A stretch of 64,000 nt of DNA from JAGLQQ01 sp043806135 (GTDB lineage Bacteria > Omnitrophota > Gorgyraeia > B26-G9), in contig JAZDHG010000064.1 in NCBI GenBank assembly GCA_043806135.1, positions 1-64,000 of the forward strand, given 5' to 3'. This document shows, in pieces, positions 7,596 through 16,866 of the stretch. Each line of letters starts with the position of its first letter. The stretch's first letter is position 1. Made by a program: the position numbers and the translations under genes. Below the pieces are notes generated by a model that saw nothing but the letters and a program-made list of their open reading frames with translations, was not told the DNA's origin and ran no database searches.

Positions 7596-7869
7596 AATAT
7601 AAATTCCTTACATTTTATTCTCTGTAAAAAAATATCACTACACCTCTTACACAGGCTTAAATCATAACAAACATAGACATCTTCTTCAAGCTTTTTGACA
7701 TCAGCGTTTTTACCTCGGCACAGATCTTTCTCATCTCCTCCTTATTGTCTTTCAATAAATCATCCTTATCTACGGGCGTGTTGCGAAACTACTCATTTAA
7801 TTTCAAACTTTTAATATAAGTACTCTTTTGCAATAACATTTGAACAGCTGCAGCATATCTGTTTTACTT

Positions 7870-8547
7870 TCACTGCGGCCCCCTTATTCTGGGCTTTCTG
7901 ACCTGTACTAATGGGCAGTTTCCGCAAAGCGGAACTTTTTTTAAACAAAAATTTTTACCAAGGGTAACGATCAAAGCATGATATTCATTGAACAATTCAT
8001 AATCATTGTTAAGATTCGCTGTTATTTTTTTCTGTACTTGCGCATAAGTATCACCAGCTGAGATTATTCCATGCCGGCTGAATATCCTTCTGGTATATGC
8101 ATCCACAACAAAGACCGGTTTATATCCCGCATAAAGCAGGATACTGTCCGCCGTTTCTTCCCCGATCCCGTCGACATTAAGAAGCATCTTTCTTAAGGAG
8201 TACGTCCTGGCATTAAACATCCTGGTTAACGATCCTTTGTAGTATTTGAATAAAAAAGCTGTAAAATTTTTCAGCCGCTTTGCTTTCAGGTTAAAATATC
8301 CGGAGGATCGTATTACCCTTGCCAATTTTCTAATATCAGCTTTTAAAATTTTTCCCGGCGTAAGCATTCGGCCTTTGCGCAAATCGGCAATCGCTATTTC
8401 CACATTTGACCAAGAGGTGTTCTGGGTCAGGATCGCTCCCACAATCATCTCAAACCTGGATTTCGCCGGCCACCAATGCTGCGTCCCATAAAAGGCATAT
8501 AATTTATCGTATATTTCCACAAAGGTATTTTTCTCTTCTTTTTTCAT
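7870..8547 (-). CDS. endonuclease III-like DNA glycosylase (MagIII type)
   Basis: This 225-residue HhH-GPD protein should excise damaged bases. Visible are ILTQNTSWSNVEIA, the helix-hairpin-helix LLNVDGIGEETADSILLYA and the catalytic Asp in FVVDAYTRRI. The lysine that makes endonuclease III a lyase is replaced in the hairpin (GIGEET where Nth has GVGRKT), so it should be a monofunctional glycosylase, like the 3-methyladenine glycosylase MagIII. Near the C-terminus only three of the four [4Fe-4S] cysteines are present (FCLKKVPLCGNCPL). It is transcribed alone, with an ATG at 8547. Confidence 0.85.
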   Translation of the reverse strand: MKKEEKNTFVEIYDKLYAFYGTQHWWPAKSRFEMIVGAILTQNTSWSNVEIAIADLRKGRMLTPGKILKADIRKLARVIRSSGYFNLKAKRLKNFTAFLFKYYKGSLTRMFNARTYSLRKMLLNVDGIGEETADSILLYAGYKPVFVVDAYTRRIFSRHGIISAGDTYAQVQKKITANLNNDYELFNEYHALIVTLGKNFCLKKVPLCGNCPLVQVRKPRIRGPQ

Positions 8548-8694
8548 GTTATATCAGGAATGAATTTTTGCGGGAATTTTGAAAAAATTTTCTGAGAACA
8601 AAAAAGTGAGAAAACATAAAGACCAAAAGCAGACTTTCAAATTCACCTCTATGCCTTTCAGGCTTTTTAAAGCCGGTGATCTCATATAATGACG

Positions 8695-9726
8695 CTATCC
8701 TTTAAAAGCAAATCTACCGAAAATAAGCGCATTGCAATGAGCACAGTGCCCCTCTTTAAGCTTATTTTCCACCTCATCATATTCCTTTCTCTTGATGACC
8801 ACCTTCTTGCAGTTCTGGCAGTAAGTATTTGCTGCCTCATGACCGGAAACATTACTGATATAAACATATAAAAGGCCTTCACGCAAAGCCATAGTTCTGA
8901 GGTTTTCAAGCTGATCGATAGGAGTAGGCGCTACATCCTTGAGCCCCCCGTAGGGAAAAAACCTTGTTAAATGCCAGGGAGTGTCCTTGCCCAGTTCCGC
9001 AAAAACCCAGGCAGCAATCTCCTTCATTTCCTTCTCATTGGAATTATAACCAGGGATAACATTGGTAACAATTTCCACATGTATAGCGAATTTACGTTTT
9101 GCATCAGAGCCGTTGCTGAAAACTATATTGATATCAGAGACATCAGCAATACGCGTATAACTTTCCATAAAGGCGCCCTTTACATCCAGACATAATCCGT
9201 CAAGATATGGCGCAATCATATCAAGAGCTTTTGGAGACAAATAACCATTCGTTACATAACATGTAGATAATCCATCTTCTTTTGCCAACTTAAACACATC
9301 CAGCACATACTCAAACCACATTGTCGGTTCATTGTATGTAAAAGCAATCCCTTTGCAGCCGTTTTGTTTTGCTTTTTTTACAGCTATTTCCGGGCTCAGA
9401 TAAGAGGTACTGTTTAATCCCTTTTTAACATCACAGTGAGATAACTCCCATGACTGACAGCCATGACACTGAAAATTACAACCCAGGCTGCCTAAAGAAA
9501 GCCATCGTGTACCCGGAAAAAAATTAAACATTGGTTTTTTTTCAATAGAAGATACGCTTAAGGATGAAACTTTTCCATAAGTAACCGTATATAGTTTGCC
9601 GTCTTTATTTAAACGGGTTTGACACCATCCCATATGACTATCATCGATCATACACTTTCGCATGCATAACTGGCACCGGACACTTTTACCTGTAAATTCA
9701 TCCCAAAGCAAAGCTTCTTTCAGCAT
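8695..9726 (-). CDS. amrS: AmmeMemoRadiSam system radical SAM enzyme AmrS
   Basis: This 343-residue radical SAM protein of the PflA-like branch has an N-terminal Cys pair (VRCQLCMRKCMI), KPMFNFFPGTRWLSLGSLG and the cluster motif CNFQCHGCQSWE. It then has AFTYNEPTMWFEY, a C-terminal HLTRFFPYG and a CQNCKK...HCAHC zinc-ribbon-like tail. In other genomes it is grouped with AMMECR1- and Memo-type proteins, but neither is in this window. The substrate is unknown. It starts 1 bp after the DNA ligase stop and is the last gene of the rfbB-rfbD-nudix-ligase operon. Confidence 0.9.
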   Translation of the reverse strand: MLKEALLWDEFTGKSVRCQLCMRKCMIDDSHMGWCQTRLNKDGKLYTVTYGKVSSLSVSSIEKKPMFNFFPGTRWLSLGSLGCNFQCHGCQSWELSHCDVKKGLNSTSYLSPEIAVKKAKQNGCKGIAFTYNEPTMWFEYVLDVFKLAKEDGLSTCYVTNGYLSPKALDMIAPYLDGLCLDVKGAFMESYTRIADVSDINIVFSNGSDAKRKFAIHVEIVTNVIPGYNSNEKEMKEIAAWVFAELGKDTPWHLTRFFPYGGLKDVAPTPIDQLENLRTMALREGLLYVYISNVSGHEAANTYCQNCKKVVIKRKEYDEVENKLKEGHCAHCNALIFGRFAFKG

Positions 9727-9727
9727 A

Positions 9728-11461
9728 TTATGTTTTCCTCCCCTGCATTTTAAAAAGATCTATGATTTCGCTAACTGTTGTTGCATCCTGCGCATCCTTA
9801 TCCTCACGGATCTTATCCACTGTCCTGGGGAAACGAAGCGCATAACCTGAATCTTTATCCTGCACCTTACCGCAGGTATGGACCGGGCTTCGGGTTATTT
9901 CATCTGCCTGTACCTCAATAACATACTTAGGCTCAACCCACACATCAGGTTCAATAATAGAATCCACTTTTGATGGTTTACCATTTACTTTTATTTTATC
10001 AAGCATTTTTTTAAATTTTACCAGCTCATCCTCTGTCAAACCTGAACCGATCTTAGCGATTGTTTTGAATGTTTCACTCTTTTGATCATAAACACAGGCA
10101 AGCAGCGACCCAATACCCAGAGATGCCCTTAATCCCTTACCGAAATAATAGCCGACAATCACACAATCAATTGTATCATTAAGTTCCCCGGAATAGGAAC
10201 TCTTTAATTTTATCCAGTTAAAATTTCTTCCTCCTGCCTTGTACGTACCATCCAGGCGCTTGGCCACAATCCCTTCACGGCCTTCCCGAAGCAATTCTTC
10301 AAAAATATTTTCCAGTTCCTGAGCTGTCTTGACAATATGTACAGGAGAAACTTCTAAAACATCACCCTTGCCGATTACTGATGTCATGATCTTTCTCCTT
10401 TGTTCATAACTTTTATTGGTAAGATCACCATCAGCATAAAGCATGTCAAAAACAAAAAGTTTAAGCGGAAACAGCTTACGCATTGATGCTATACCGTGTT
10501 TTCTTTTGCGCTGAACCGTAGTTTGAAACGGCAGACATTCTCCTGTTTGAGGATCATATGCCAGGGCCTCGCCCTCAAATATTACATCTTTATGCTTTAT
10601 CTGGCTCAATGTGCCCTCTTTGATTTCCGGAAACATATGTGTTGTATTTTCCAGATTGCGGGAATAAACTTGAATTTCTTTACCTTTTTTGTGCACCTGA
10701 CAGCGAAATCCGTCATATTTTGCTTCAATCGCACATGTACCGATCTTTTCAATGATCTCTTTAGCCCCAGGCATTCGTGCTGCCAAAGCCATGCGGATCG
10801 GGCAGCCGACAATAACTTCAAATTCCTTTATCCGCTCAATTCCCTCAGAAAATAAGATCTTTGCCACAAGCCCAAGGTCACAGCATAGATTATAAGCCCG
10901 TTCAAGGTGTTTGCGCAGATCTTTATCACCATTATAAGCTAGTGATAAACTGTCTAAGAAAGTAGGATCACCTGCTCCCAAACGCAGCTTACCCAGTATT
11001 ATCCTGACAACATATTTTACCTCAATGGGGCTTATACTTTTAAGCAAATCCGCCAGAAACTCGGTTTTCCTTGCCACTACGCCAGCGCCGGAAAATCCAG
11101 CTAACTCCGTTAATTTTTTATAAATTTCCCCAATAGTTAAATTTTTATTATATATTTTACACAGGTTTCGAGCGACTTCCCCGTAATCACCGATATTCTG
11201 GAACATATCCTCTATCAGTTTATCCGGCTTGCCCGTAGCAAGAACAATGCTTTTATGTATAAGCTTTTCACTCATCTGAAATTCTATATTTTTGAATGAA
11301 GGCAAAAGATGTCCCTGGCTGAGATAGACAATTTCCTCTATATTTACTTTTTTATCTTGGGATGCTTTTTGAAAAAGCTCCGCAAGTATGTCTGTCATTT
11401 CAAGACGCTTAGACGTTGATTCCAACTTCTGGAAGTAAACAGCCAGTTCCTTAAACTTCAT
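9728..11461 (-). CDS. ATP-dependent DNA ligase, archaeal/eukaryal type
   Basis: This 577-residue protein has the complete three-domain architecture. An all-helical N-terminal DNA-binding domain covers about residues 1-210. The adenylation domain has motif I EAKYDGFRCQVH (the Lys is adenylated), IFEGEALAYD and LFVFDMLY. An OB domain follows, with GREGIVAKR, WIKLK and the C-terminal ALRFPRTVDKIREDK (motif VI). It seals nicks with ATP. Full-length ligases of this type are typical of archaea and scattered bacteria, normally alongside NAD-dependent LigA; LigA is not seen here. It overlaps the nudix gene by 4 bp. Confidence 0.95.
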   Translation of the reverse strand: MKFKELAVYFQKLESTSKRLEMTDILAELFQKASQDKKVNIEEIVYLSQGHLLPSFKNIEFQMSEKLIHKSIVLATGKPDKLIEDMFQNIGDYGEVARNLCKIYNKNLTIGEIYKKLTELAGFSGAGVVARKTEFLADLLKSISPIEVKYVVRIILGKLRLGAGDPTFLDSLSLAYNGDKDLRKHLERAYNLCCDLGLVAKILFSEGIERIKEFEVIVGCPIRMALAARMPGAKEIIEKIGTCAIEAKYDGFRCQVHKKGKEIQVYSRNLENTTHMFPEIKEGTLSQIKHKDVIFEGEALAYDPQTGECLPFQTTVQRKRKHGIASMRKLFPLKLFVFDMLYADGDLTNKSYEQRRKIMTSVIGKGDVLEVSPVHIVKTAQELENIFEELLREGREGIVAKRLDGTYKAGGRNFNWIKLKSSYSGELNDTIDCVIVGYYFGKGLRASLGIGSLLACVYDQKSETFKTIAKIGSGLTEDELVKFKKMLDKIKVNGKPSKVDSIIEPDVWVEPKYVIEVQADEITRSPVHTCGKVQDKDSGYALRFPRTVDKIREDKDAQDATTVSEIIDLFKMQGRKT

Positions 11462-11931
11462 TTGCCTCCGGTCTCTGAATATTGCCTGAGCACTCTCATT
11501 GCTCTTTGTAAAGTCTGTTTTTCATTATCAAAAGTAACTTTTTCGATAGCCTCTTCAATATCGACCCAGACCACTTCTTCTACTCCGGCATCAGCCGTAT
11601 TTATCTCACCTTGACAGTATTTCATCAAAAAATAATGCACTGTTTTATTAAGGTTCAGTTTTCTTCTTTTATCCACATAGGAATAATGTATATCCTTTAA
11701 ATGTTCTATTATTTCCCCATCTAATCCTGTTTCTTCTTTAACCTCTCTTATTGCCGTCTCTTGCCTGGTTTCGTCTTTTTCAATTTTCCCTTTAGGTAAA
11801 CACCATTGTGATGAGTTCCCGCGGCTGTAAATTATTACCTGGAATTTACCTTCAGTCTCCCTGTACAATACCGCTCCTGCAGATATTTCCGGCATGGTCT
11901 TATACATTATCACCACTTCCTTTTTGGACAC
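11458..11931 (-). CDS. NUDIX hydrolase
   Basis: The 157-residue protein has a complete nudix box (GKIEKDETRQETAIREVKEE followed by TGL), preceded by SAGAVLYRE and WCLPKG. This is close to diadenosine-polyphosphate and NTP pyrophosphohydrolases of the MutT/AP4A type. It probably hydrolyses a dinucleoside polyphosphate or oxidised nucleotide in the cytoplasm. The ATG at 11931 is listed; an internal MYKTMPEIS start at 11907 is possible. It sits between rfbD (3-bp gap) and the ligase (4-bp overlap), so it is an operon member. Confidence 0.9.
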   Translation of the reverse strand: MSKKEVVIMYKTMPEISAGAVLYRETEGKFQVIIYSRGNSSQWCLPKGKIEKDETRQETAIREVKEETGLDGEIIEHLKDIHYSYVDKRRKLNLNKTVHYFLMKYCQGEINTADAGVEEVVWVDIEEAIEKVTFDNEKQTLQRAMRVLRQYSETGGK

Positions 11932-11934
11932 TGA

Positions 11935-12843
11935 TTATAAATCAGAAAGATACGATTGCAGAGCCTGCCGCCATGTACAAAGTCTGTTTTTAGTAACTTG
12001 TTCATAGCGGCTATTATCCAGAATAGAGCGCCCCGGCCTTTTTGCCGGCCTAATAAACTGGGTTGATTCAACCGGGAGCACATCAACATTAATATTGCAA
12101 AGATCAATAATTGTCTTGGCAAATTCATACCAGGTACAGCTTTTACTATTGCTCACATGATAAATCCCATATTTTCCCCCGGCATGGCTGGATACAAAAA
12201 CCTCATTAATTAGTCTCTTCAAGGCCTGCGCCAAAGATACAGTATATGTCGGCGATCCTCTCTGATCATTGACAACTTTCAACGCATCGCCTTCAGCCGA
12301 CTTAGCTATGATCGTATTGACAAAGTTTTTACCGCCTTTTCCAAAGAGCCAGCTTGTTCTGACGATCACGCCGTCAGACAATCCGGCCAATACAGCCTCC
12401 TCACCAAGAAGCTTTGTCCGGCCATAAACATTAAGCGGCGAGGTTGCATCATTTTCAGTATATGCACAGGATTTTTCCCCGTTAAAAACATAATCTGTGC
12501 TGATATATATAAGTTTTGTTTTATGTCCCCGGCATAAACCGACAATATTCTTTGTCCCTTGGACATTTATCGCCTCGGCTTTTTCCGGATATTTTTCGCA
12601 ACCGTCAACATCCGTAAAAGCTGCGGTATGAATTACCAGCCAGGGATTGTTTTCCTGAAAAACCTTCTTTAATCCTTTTACATCTGTAATATCACAGCAG
12701 AAAAAAACATAATTACTATCACCTAAATTCTGAACATCTATACCGATGATTCCGTATTGACTCTCAAGAACAGGTGCCAGGTCTTGTCCCAGCATTCCGT
12801 TGATACCTGTGATCAATATCCTTTTTTTAGCTTCATCCACCAT
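11935..12843 (-). CDS. rfbD: dTDP-4-dehydrorhamnose reductase
   Basis: This enzyme performs the last step of dTDP-L-rhamnose synthesis, an NAD(P)H-dependent reduction. The 302-residue protein has the N-terminal Rossmann GINGMLGQDLA, HTAAFTDVDGCE, YISTDYVFNGE, the active-site YGRTKLLGE (YxxxK), VRTSWLFG and RPGRSILDNS, all typical of RmlD. It overlaps rfbB by 31 bp. rfbA and rfbC are not in the window, so the nucleotide-sugar precursor must come from genes elsewhere. Confidence 0.93.
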   Translation of the reverse strand: MVDEAKKRILITGINGMLGQDLAPVLESQYGIIGIDVQNLGDSNYVFFCCDITDVKGLKKVFQENNPWLVIHTAAFTDVDGCEKYPEKAEAINVQGTKNIVGLCRGHKTKLIYISTDYVFNGEKSCAYTENDATSPLNVYGRTKLLGEEAVLAGLSDGVIVRTSWLFGKGGKNFVNTIIAKSAEGDALKVVNDQRGSPTYTVSLAQALKRLINEVFVSSHAGGKYGIYHVSNSKSCTWYEFAKTIIDLCNINVDVLPVESTQFIRPAKRPGRSILDNSRYEQVTKNRLCTWRQALQSYLSDL

Positions 12844-13775
12844 GATCTATTTGCCTTATACCAGTTAACCGTTGAAAGGATTCCCTCTGAAAAAGAAACC
12901 TGTGTCTTAAACCCCAATTTAGAGATTTTTCCTATGTCAAGACTATAGCGGCGGTCATGTCCGGGACGATCCTTTACATATTTTATATATTTATCGCTTT
13001 TTTCGAGTATTTTAAGAATCGTTCTGGTCAATTCCATATTGTTTATTTCGTTGCCTGCTCCGATATTATATATCTGACCGCCTTTTCCCTTTTTTAACAC
13101 CAAATCTATCCCCGCACAATTATCTAGTACATATATCCAGTCCCGTATATTGCCTCCATCTCCGTAAAGCGGAACCTTTTTATTCTCCAAAAGATTAGTT
13201 ATAAAAAGTGGAATTACCTTTTCCGGGAACTGAAATGGTCCGAAGTTATTACTGGAACGAGTGATCATTGCATTAAAATCATAAGTCTTTGAATATGCCC
13301 TGACAATCAGATCCGCAGATGCCTTACTTGCAGAATAGGGACTGTTCGGCTCCATGATATCTCCTTCTTTGAAGGATCCTCGAAGGCGGGAGCCGTAGAC
13401 CTCATCCGTACTTATCTGTATGAATTTTTTTATTTTCATACTTTTTGCTGCATTTAAAAGCACTTCCACCCCAATAATATTCGTTTTCAAGAAAACAACC
13501 GGGTCTTGAATAGACCTGTCTACATGACTCTCAGCGGCAAAATTTATAACCGCGTTGCATCCACCCATCGCATTTTTAACAGCCTTTTTGTCGCAGATAT
13601 CACCTTTGACAAAACAGTATCTTTTATTGCCTTTTATATCCTTAAGGCTCCCTTTGCATGAGGCATATGTCTGCTTATCAAAGTTTACAATTCCCACATT
13701 CTGATATTTGGACAGCATATATCTGATAAAATTACTGCCTATAAATCCCAGTCCTCCCGTGACGAAAAGTTTCAT
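12813..13775 (-). CDS. rfbB: dTDP-glucose 4,6-dehydratase
   Basis: This extended short-chain dehydrogenase converts dTDP-glucose to the 4-keto-6-deoxy sugar. The 320-residue protein has GGLGFIGSNF at the N-terminus, NFAAESHVDRSIQDP, IQISTDEVYG, the catalytic SPYSASKASADL and RSSNNFGPFQFPEK. RPGHDRRYSLD near the C-terminus is diagnostic of RmlB. It is the first gene of a five-gene operon and is preceded by a sigma-70 promoter (13892-13920). Confidence 0.94.
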   Translation of the reverse strand: MKLFVTGGLGFIGSNFIRYMLSKYQNVGIVNFDKQTYASCKGSLKDIKGNKRYCFVKGDICDKKAVKNAMGGCNAVINFAAESHVDRSIQDPVVFLKTNIIGVEVLLNAAKSMKIKKFIQISTDEVYGSRLRGSFKEGDIMEPNSPYSASKASADLIVRAYSKTYDFNAMITRSSNNFGPFQFPEKVIPLFITNLLENKKVPLYGDGGNIRDWIYVLDNCAGIDLVLKKGKGGQIYNIGAGNEINNMELTRTILKILEKSDKYIKYVKDRPGHDRRYSLDIGKISKLGFKTQVSFSEGILSTVNWYKANRSWWMKLKKGY

Positions 13776-13891
13776 TTTTACATCTCCTGTCTTTGCTTTT
13801 GAAACAACAAAAATCCCCTTGCTGATTAGAAAAAAATCCGCAACTTATTTAATTCATCAAAGTTAAGGGATTTTGCTATTATTTTAAGAAA

Positions 13892-13920
13892 AGTTTAACA
13901 TATAACAATATCAATGTCAA
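13892..13920 (-). promoter_or_regulatory. sigma-70 promoter of the rfbB-rfbD-nudix-ligase-amrS operon
   Basis: TTGACA (13915-13920), 17 bp, TAAACT (13892-13897). The start is predicted near 13885, with a leader of about 110 nt. The rest of the 13776-14098 gap holds this leader and the divergent promoter of the GH94 gene. Confidence 0.75.
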
Positions 13921-13998
13921 TCCAGGCCTTTATTATCGCCAGACGGGCTAAAGTGTCCGTTCCTCTGTTTTGCTGCATATAACCTTCTATATTTCTTC

Positions 13999-14027
13999 TT
14001 GATTAAAAGGAAATTTTGTTCTATAAT
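13999..14027 (+). promoter_or_regulatory. sigma-70 promoter of the GH94 gene
   Basis: TTGATT (13999-14004), 17 bp, TATAAT (14022-14027). The transcript should begin near 14034, which rules out the in-frame ATG at 14030 and supports the ATG at 14099. Confidence 0.8.
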
Positions 14028-14098
14028 ATGTGTTTGGGAAATTTTCCCTTTCTATTGGCTTTTTAAAAACTAGCTGTTTAACCAGGAAAACAACATTC

Positions 14099-16822
14099 AT
14101 GAAAAATGAATTATGGACTTTTACAAATCGCAACGGAGATTTTATATTCTCTAACCCGGAAAAGATAAGCCGTCTGTACTTTCCTTTAGCCAATGAAGCA
14201 GAATTTATGTCCTCTGTAACTCCCCTGCTTAAAGGAGATATAAAAATAGGCCAAAATAATTTTTTAATGCTTCCGATAACCAGCGAAGACCTTTACTCAA
14301 CCATTTCCGGCAGAAATTTCTGGATATATATCAATCAAAATACCTATTGGGCAATAAACGGCACTCCGCATCTGCCTAATAATCAGGAGGAAGACGTCAC
14401 TTTAAAAGCCGGCATACTATGGCATACCATAAAGAGATCCAATAAAATTATTGGTCTTGATGCGGAAATCACCAACTTTATTCCAGCCAGCGGAGAACAT
14501 GTGGAATTAATGACCGTTAAAATAACCAATACCTCCGTAAGGGCAATAACTTTTACACCGACTTCAGCTATCCCTATATTCGGAAGGTCGGCAGATAATC
14601 TGCGTGACCATCGTCATGTCACAAGCTTACTGCACAGGACCAAACTGACCAGTAACGGTTTAATCGTAAAACCAGAGATGTCTTTTGATGAACGCGGACA
14701 TAAAATTAATTTTTATTCTTATTATGTACTTGGCTGTGAAGAGGACTCCACCTCTTGCATCGGTCAATTTCCGTCGATTGAATCTTTTATCGGCGAGGGC
14801 GGCTCTTTCATCTGTCCCCGGGCTGTTTTTGAGGATTATGTACCTATTAAAAAGATCGAAGCACGCCATCACGGAAAAGAAGCTATCGGAGCGCTGCGCT
14901 TTCAAAAAAAAACCCTGATCCCTGATGAGTCAATAACTTATATTCTAATGCTCGGGATCGCTGAACACCCTGGCGAAATAAAAAGAATATATGAAAAATT
15001 TAATCATCGGGATAAGGTTAAGAATGCTTTAAGAGACAATGTAGATTACTGGAAAAAAAGAATAGATGCCATAAGCTTTTGTACAGGCGAGCTGATCAAT
15101 GACAATTGGCTGCGCTGGGTAGGACTTCAGCCGATTTTAAGAAAAATATTCGGCTGTTCTTTCTTACCTGATTTTGACTACGGCCGGGGCGGTAAAGGAT
15201 GGCGGGATCTTTGGCAGGATTGTCTTACCCTGATTCTTGCGCATCCGGAGCAGACCAAAGATATCCTTATTGCCAATTTTTCCGGAGTAAGAATTGACGG
15301 CACTAACGCAACCATTATCACTAAACAACCAGGGGTTTTTATTGCCGACCGCAATAAGATAAGCCGCGTATGGATGGATCACGGTGTATGGCCATTCTTT
15401 TCTTTGCAGCTTTATATAAACCAGACCGGTGATTTTGATATTCTTTTCGATAAATCAACATACTTCTACGATCAGCAGCTATCCAGGGCAAAAGAGATCG
15501 ATACTTCCTGGAACCCGAACCTCAAGCATTTTAAACAACTGCACACTAAAGACGGCCATCTTTATCAGGGAACCGTATTAGAACATATATTAGTACAGCA
15601 CCTGGTTCAGTTTTTCAATGTGGGCAAGCATAATAGTATCAAACTTGAAGATGCCGATTGGAACGATGGGTTGGATATGGCCAGCGAAAAGGGTGAAAGT
15701 GTTGCCTTCACCTGTTTCTATGCCCACAATATATATGAGATTACCATGCTGCTGCTTGAATTAAAGAAAAGACGAAAGAAAAAAACTATCAGCATTTCAA
15801 AAGAGCTGTTCATCCTTCTGGACCGTTTGCACAAGAAACCCATAAACTATAACCATCCGGATGAAAAGATAACTCTCTTGCGCAGGTATCTCAATGCCGT
15901 AAAAACCAGGGTTTCCGGGAAAAAAGTTTCCGTAAAATTAGAGGATCTGATTGCTGATCTTTCTCAAAAATGGCAATGGATGTTTTCACATGTCGGCAAA
16001 AAAGAATGGATATCTCTAAACAAAAACAGCGGATTTTTCAATGGATACTATGATAACAGAGGGAAAAGAATTGAAGGAAAGATAAACAGCCATATTAGAA
16101 TGACCCTCACCGGTCAGGTATTTCCGATAATGAGCGGGATATCTTCAAAAAAACAAACAAAGCTCATCTTTGCTGCCGCTAACAAATACCTGAAAGACAA
16201 GAAATTGGGCGGCTTCAGATTAAATACAGATTTCAAAAAACCTCAATTAGACTTAGGACGCGCATTCGCATTTTCATACGGAGAAAAAGAAAACGGTTCA
16301 GTATTCAGCCATATGTGCGTTATGTTTGCTTATGCTTTATATCAGAGAAACTTTGTGCAGGAAGGATTTTCCGTCTTGGAAAGCCTGATGAGCCTGGCCA
16401 CAAACACTAAAGTGAGCAAAATATACCCCTGCCTGCCTGAATATTTTAATCTTGAAGGTAAAGGCATGTATTCTTATCTTACCGGGTCGGCAAGCTGGTA
16501 CATACTCACGATGTTGACTCAGGTATTTGGAGTAAAAGGGCATTTCGGAAACATGATAATTGAACCGAAATTAATCAGCAAGCAGTTTAAAGATTCTGAT
16601 ACAGTTTCCCTGTCTTGTTATTTCGCCCAGCGCAGATTAAGTGTTGTTTTTGTCAACCCTAAAAAAGTTGATTTTGAAGATTACAAGATAACAAAAGTCA
16701 AGATCAAGCCTTTCGAAATAGCTTATAAACTCTCCGGAATGCGCAAAGTCAAATTCCTGCGCGAAGACATATTAAGCTTCCCTAAAAATACGCACATTAC
16801 CATAGAAATAACTCTGGACTGA
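14099..16822 (+). CDS. GH94-family beta-glycoside phosphorylase
   Basis: This 907-residue protein resembles cellobiose/chitobiose-type phosphorylases, which cleave a beta-glucoside with phosphate and save ATP. An N-terminal beta-sandwich with aromatic-rich strands covers about residues 1-290 (FWIYINQNTYWAINGTPH). A helical linker and an (alpha/alpha)6 barrel follow, with GRGGKGWRDLWQD and the catalytic DADWNDGLDMASEKGESV (general-acid Asp in WNDGL). GSASWYILTM and a short beta C-terminal domain close it. The substrate cannot be assigned. It is one of three plus-strand genes. I chose the ATG at 14099 because the upstream frame start precedes the predicted transcription start. Confidence 0.85.
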   Translation: MKNELWTFTNRNGDFIFSNPEKISRLYFPLANEAEFMSSVTPLLKGDIKIGQNNFLMLPITSEDLYSTISGRNFWIYINQNTYWAINGTPHLPNNQEEDVTLKAGILWHTIKRSNKIIGLDAEITNFIPASGEHVELMTVKITNTSVRAITFTPTSAIPIFGRSADNLRDHRHVTSLLHRTKLTSNGLIVKPEMSFDERGHKINFYSYYVLGCEEDSTSCIGQFPSIESFIGEGGSFICPRAVFEDYVPIKKIEARHHGKEAIGALRFQKKTLIPDESITYILMLGIAEHPGEIKRIYEKFNHRDKVKNALRDNVDYWKKRIDAISFCTGELINDNWLRWVGLQPILRKIFGCSFLPDFDYGRGGKGWRDLWQDCLTLILAHPEQTKDILIANFSGVRIDGTNATIITKQPGVFIADRNKISRVWMDHGVWPFFSLQLYINQTGDFDILFDKSTYFYDQQLSRAKEIDTSWNPNLKHFKQLHTKDGHLYQGTVLEHILVQHLVQFFNVGKHNSIKLEDADWNDGLDMASEKGESVAFTCFYAHNIYEITMLLLELKKRRKKKTISISKELFILLDRLHKKPINYNHPDEKITLLRRYLNAVKTRVSGKKVSVKLEDLIADLSQKWQWMFSHVGKKEWISLNKNSGFFNGYYDNRGKRIEGKINSHIRMTLTGQVFPIMSGISSKKQTKLIFAAANKYLKDKKLGGFRLNTDFKKPQLDLGRAFAFSYGEKENGSVFSHMCVMFAYALYQRNFVQEGFSVLESLMSLATNTKVSKIYPCLPEYFNLEGKGMYSYLTGSASWYILTMLTQVFGVKGHFGNMIIEPKLISKQFKDSDTVSLSCYFAQRRLSVVFVNPKKVDFEDYKITKVKIKPFEIAYKLSGMRKVKFLREDILSFPKNTHITIEITLD

Positions 16823-16866
16823 TGCCGCTGTGTATTTTCGTTCCCGACCAGGATTTACATTAGCTT

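Noticed and set aside
7657..7765. A minus-strand frame of about 35 codons ending KTLMSKSLKKMSMFVMI between surE and the glycosylase gene
   Set aside because: There is a ribosome-like AGGAGG only 2 bp from its internal ATG, no family resemblance and stops upstream. It is too short to support.
7780..7800. TGTTGCGAAAC shared with 41946-41958, resembling the end of an insertion sequence
   Set aside because: Only an 11-bp match in two places, with no transposase, no paired end and no target duplication.
14030..14098. Upstream ATG extending the GH94 protein by 23 residues
   Set aside because: The predicted transcription start lies at about 14034, downstream of that ATG, and the extension has no family similarity.
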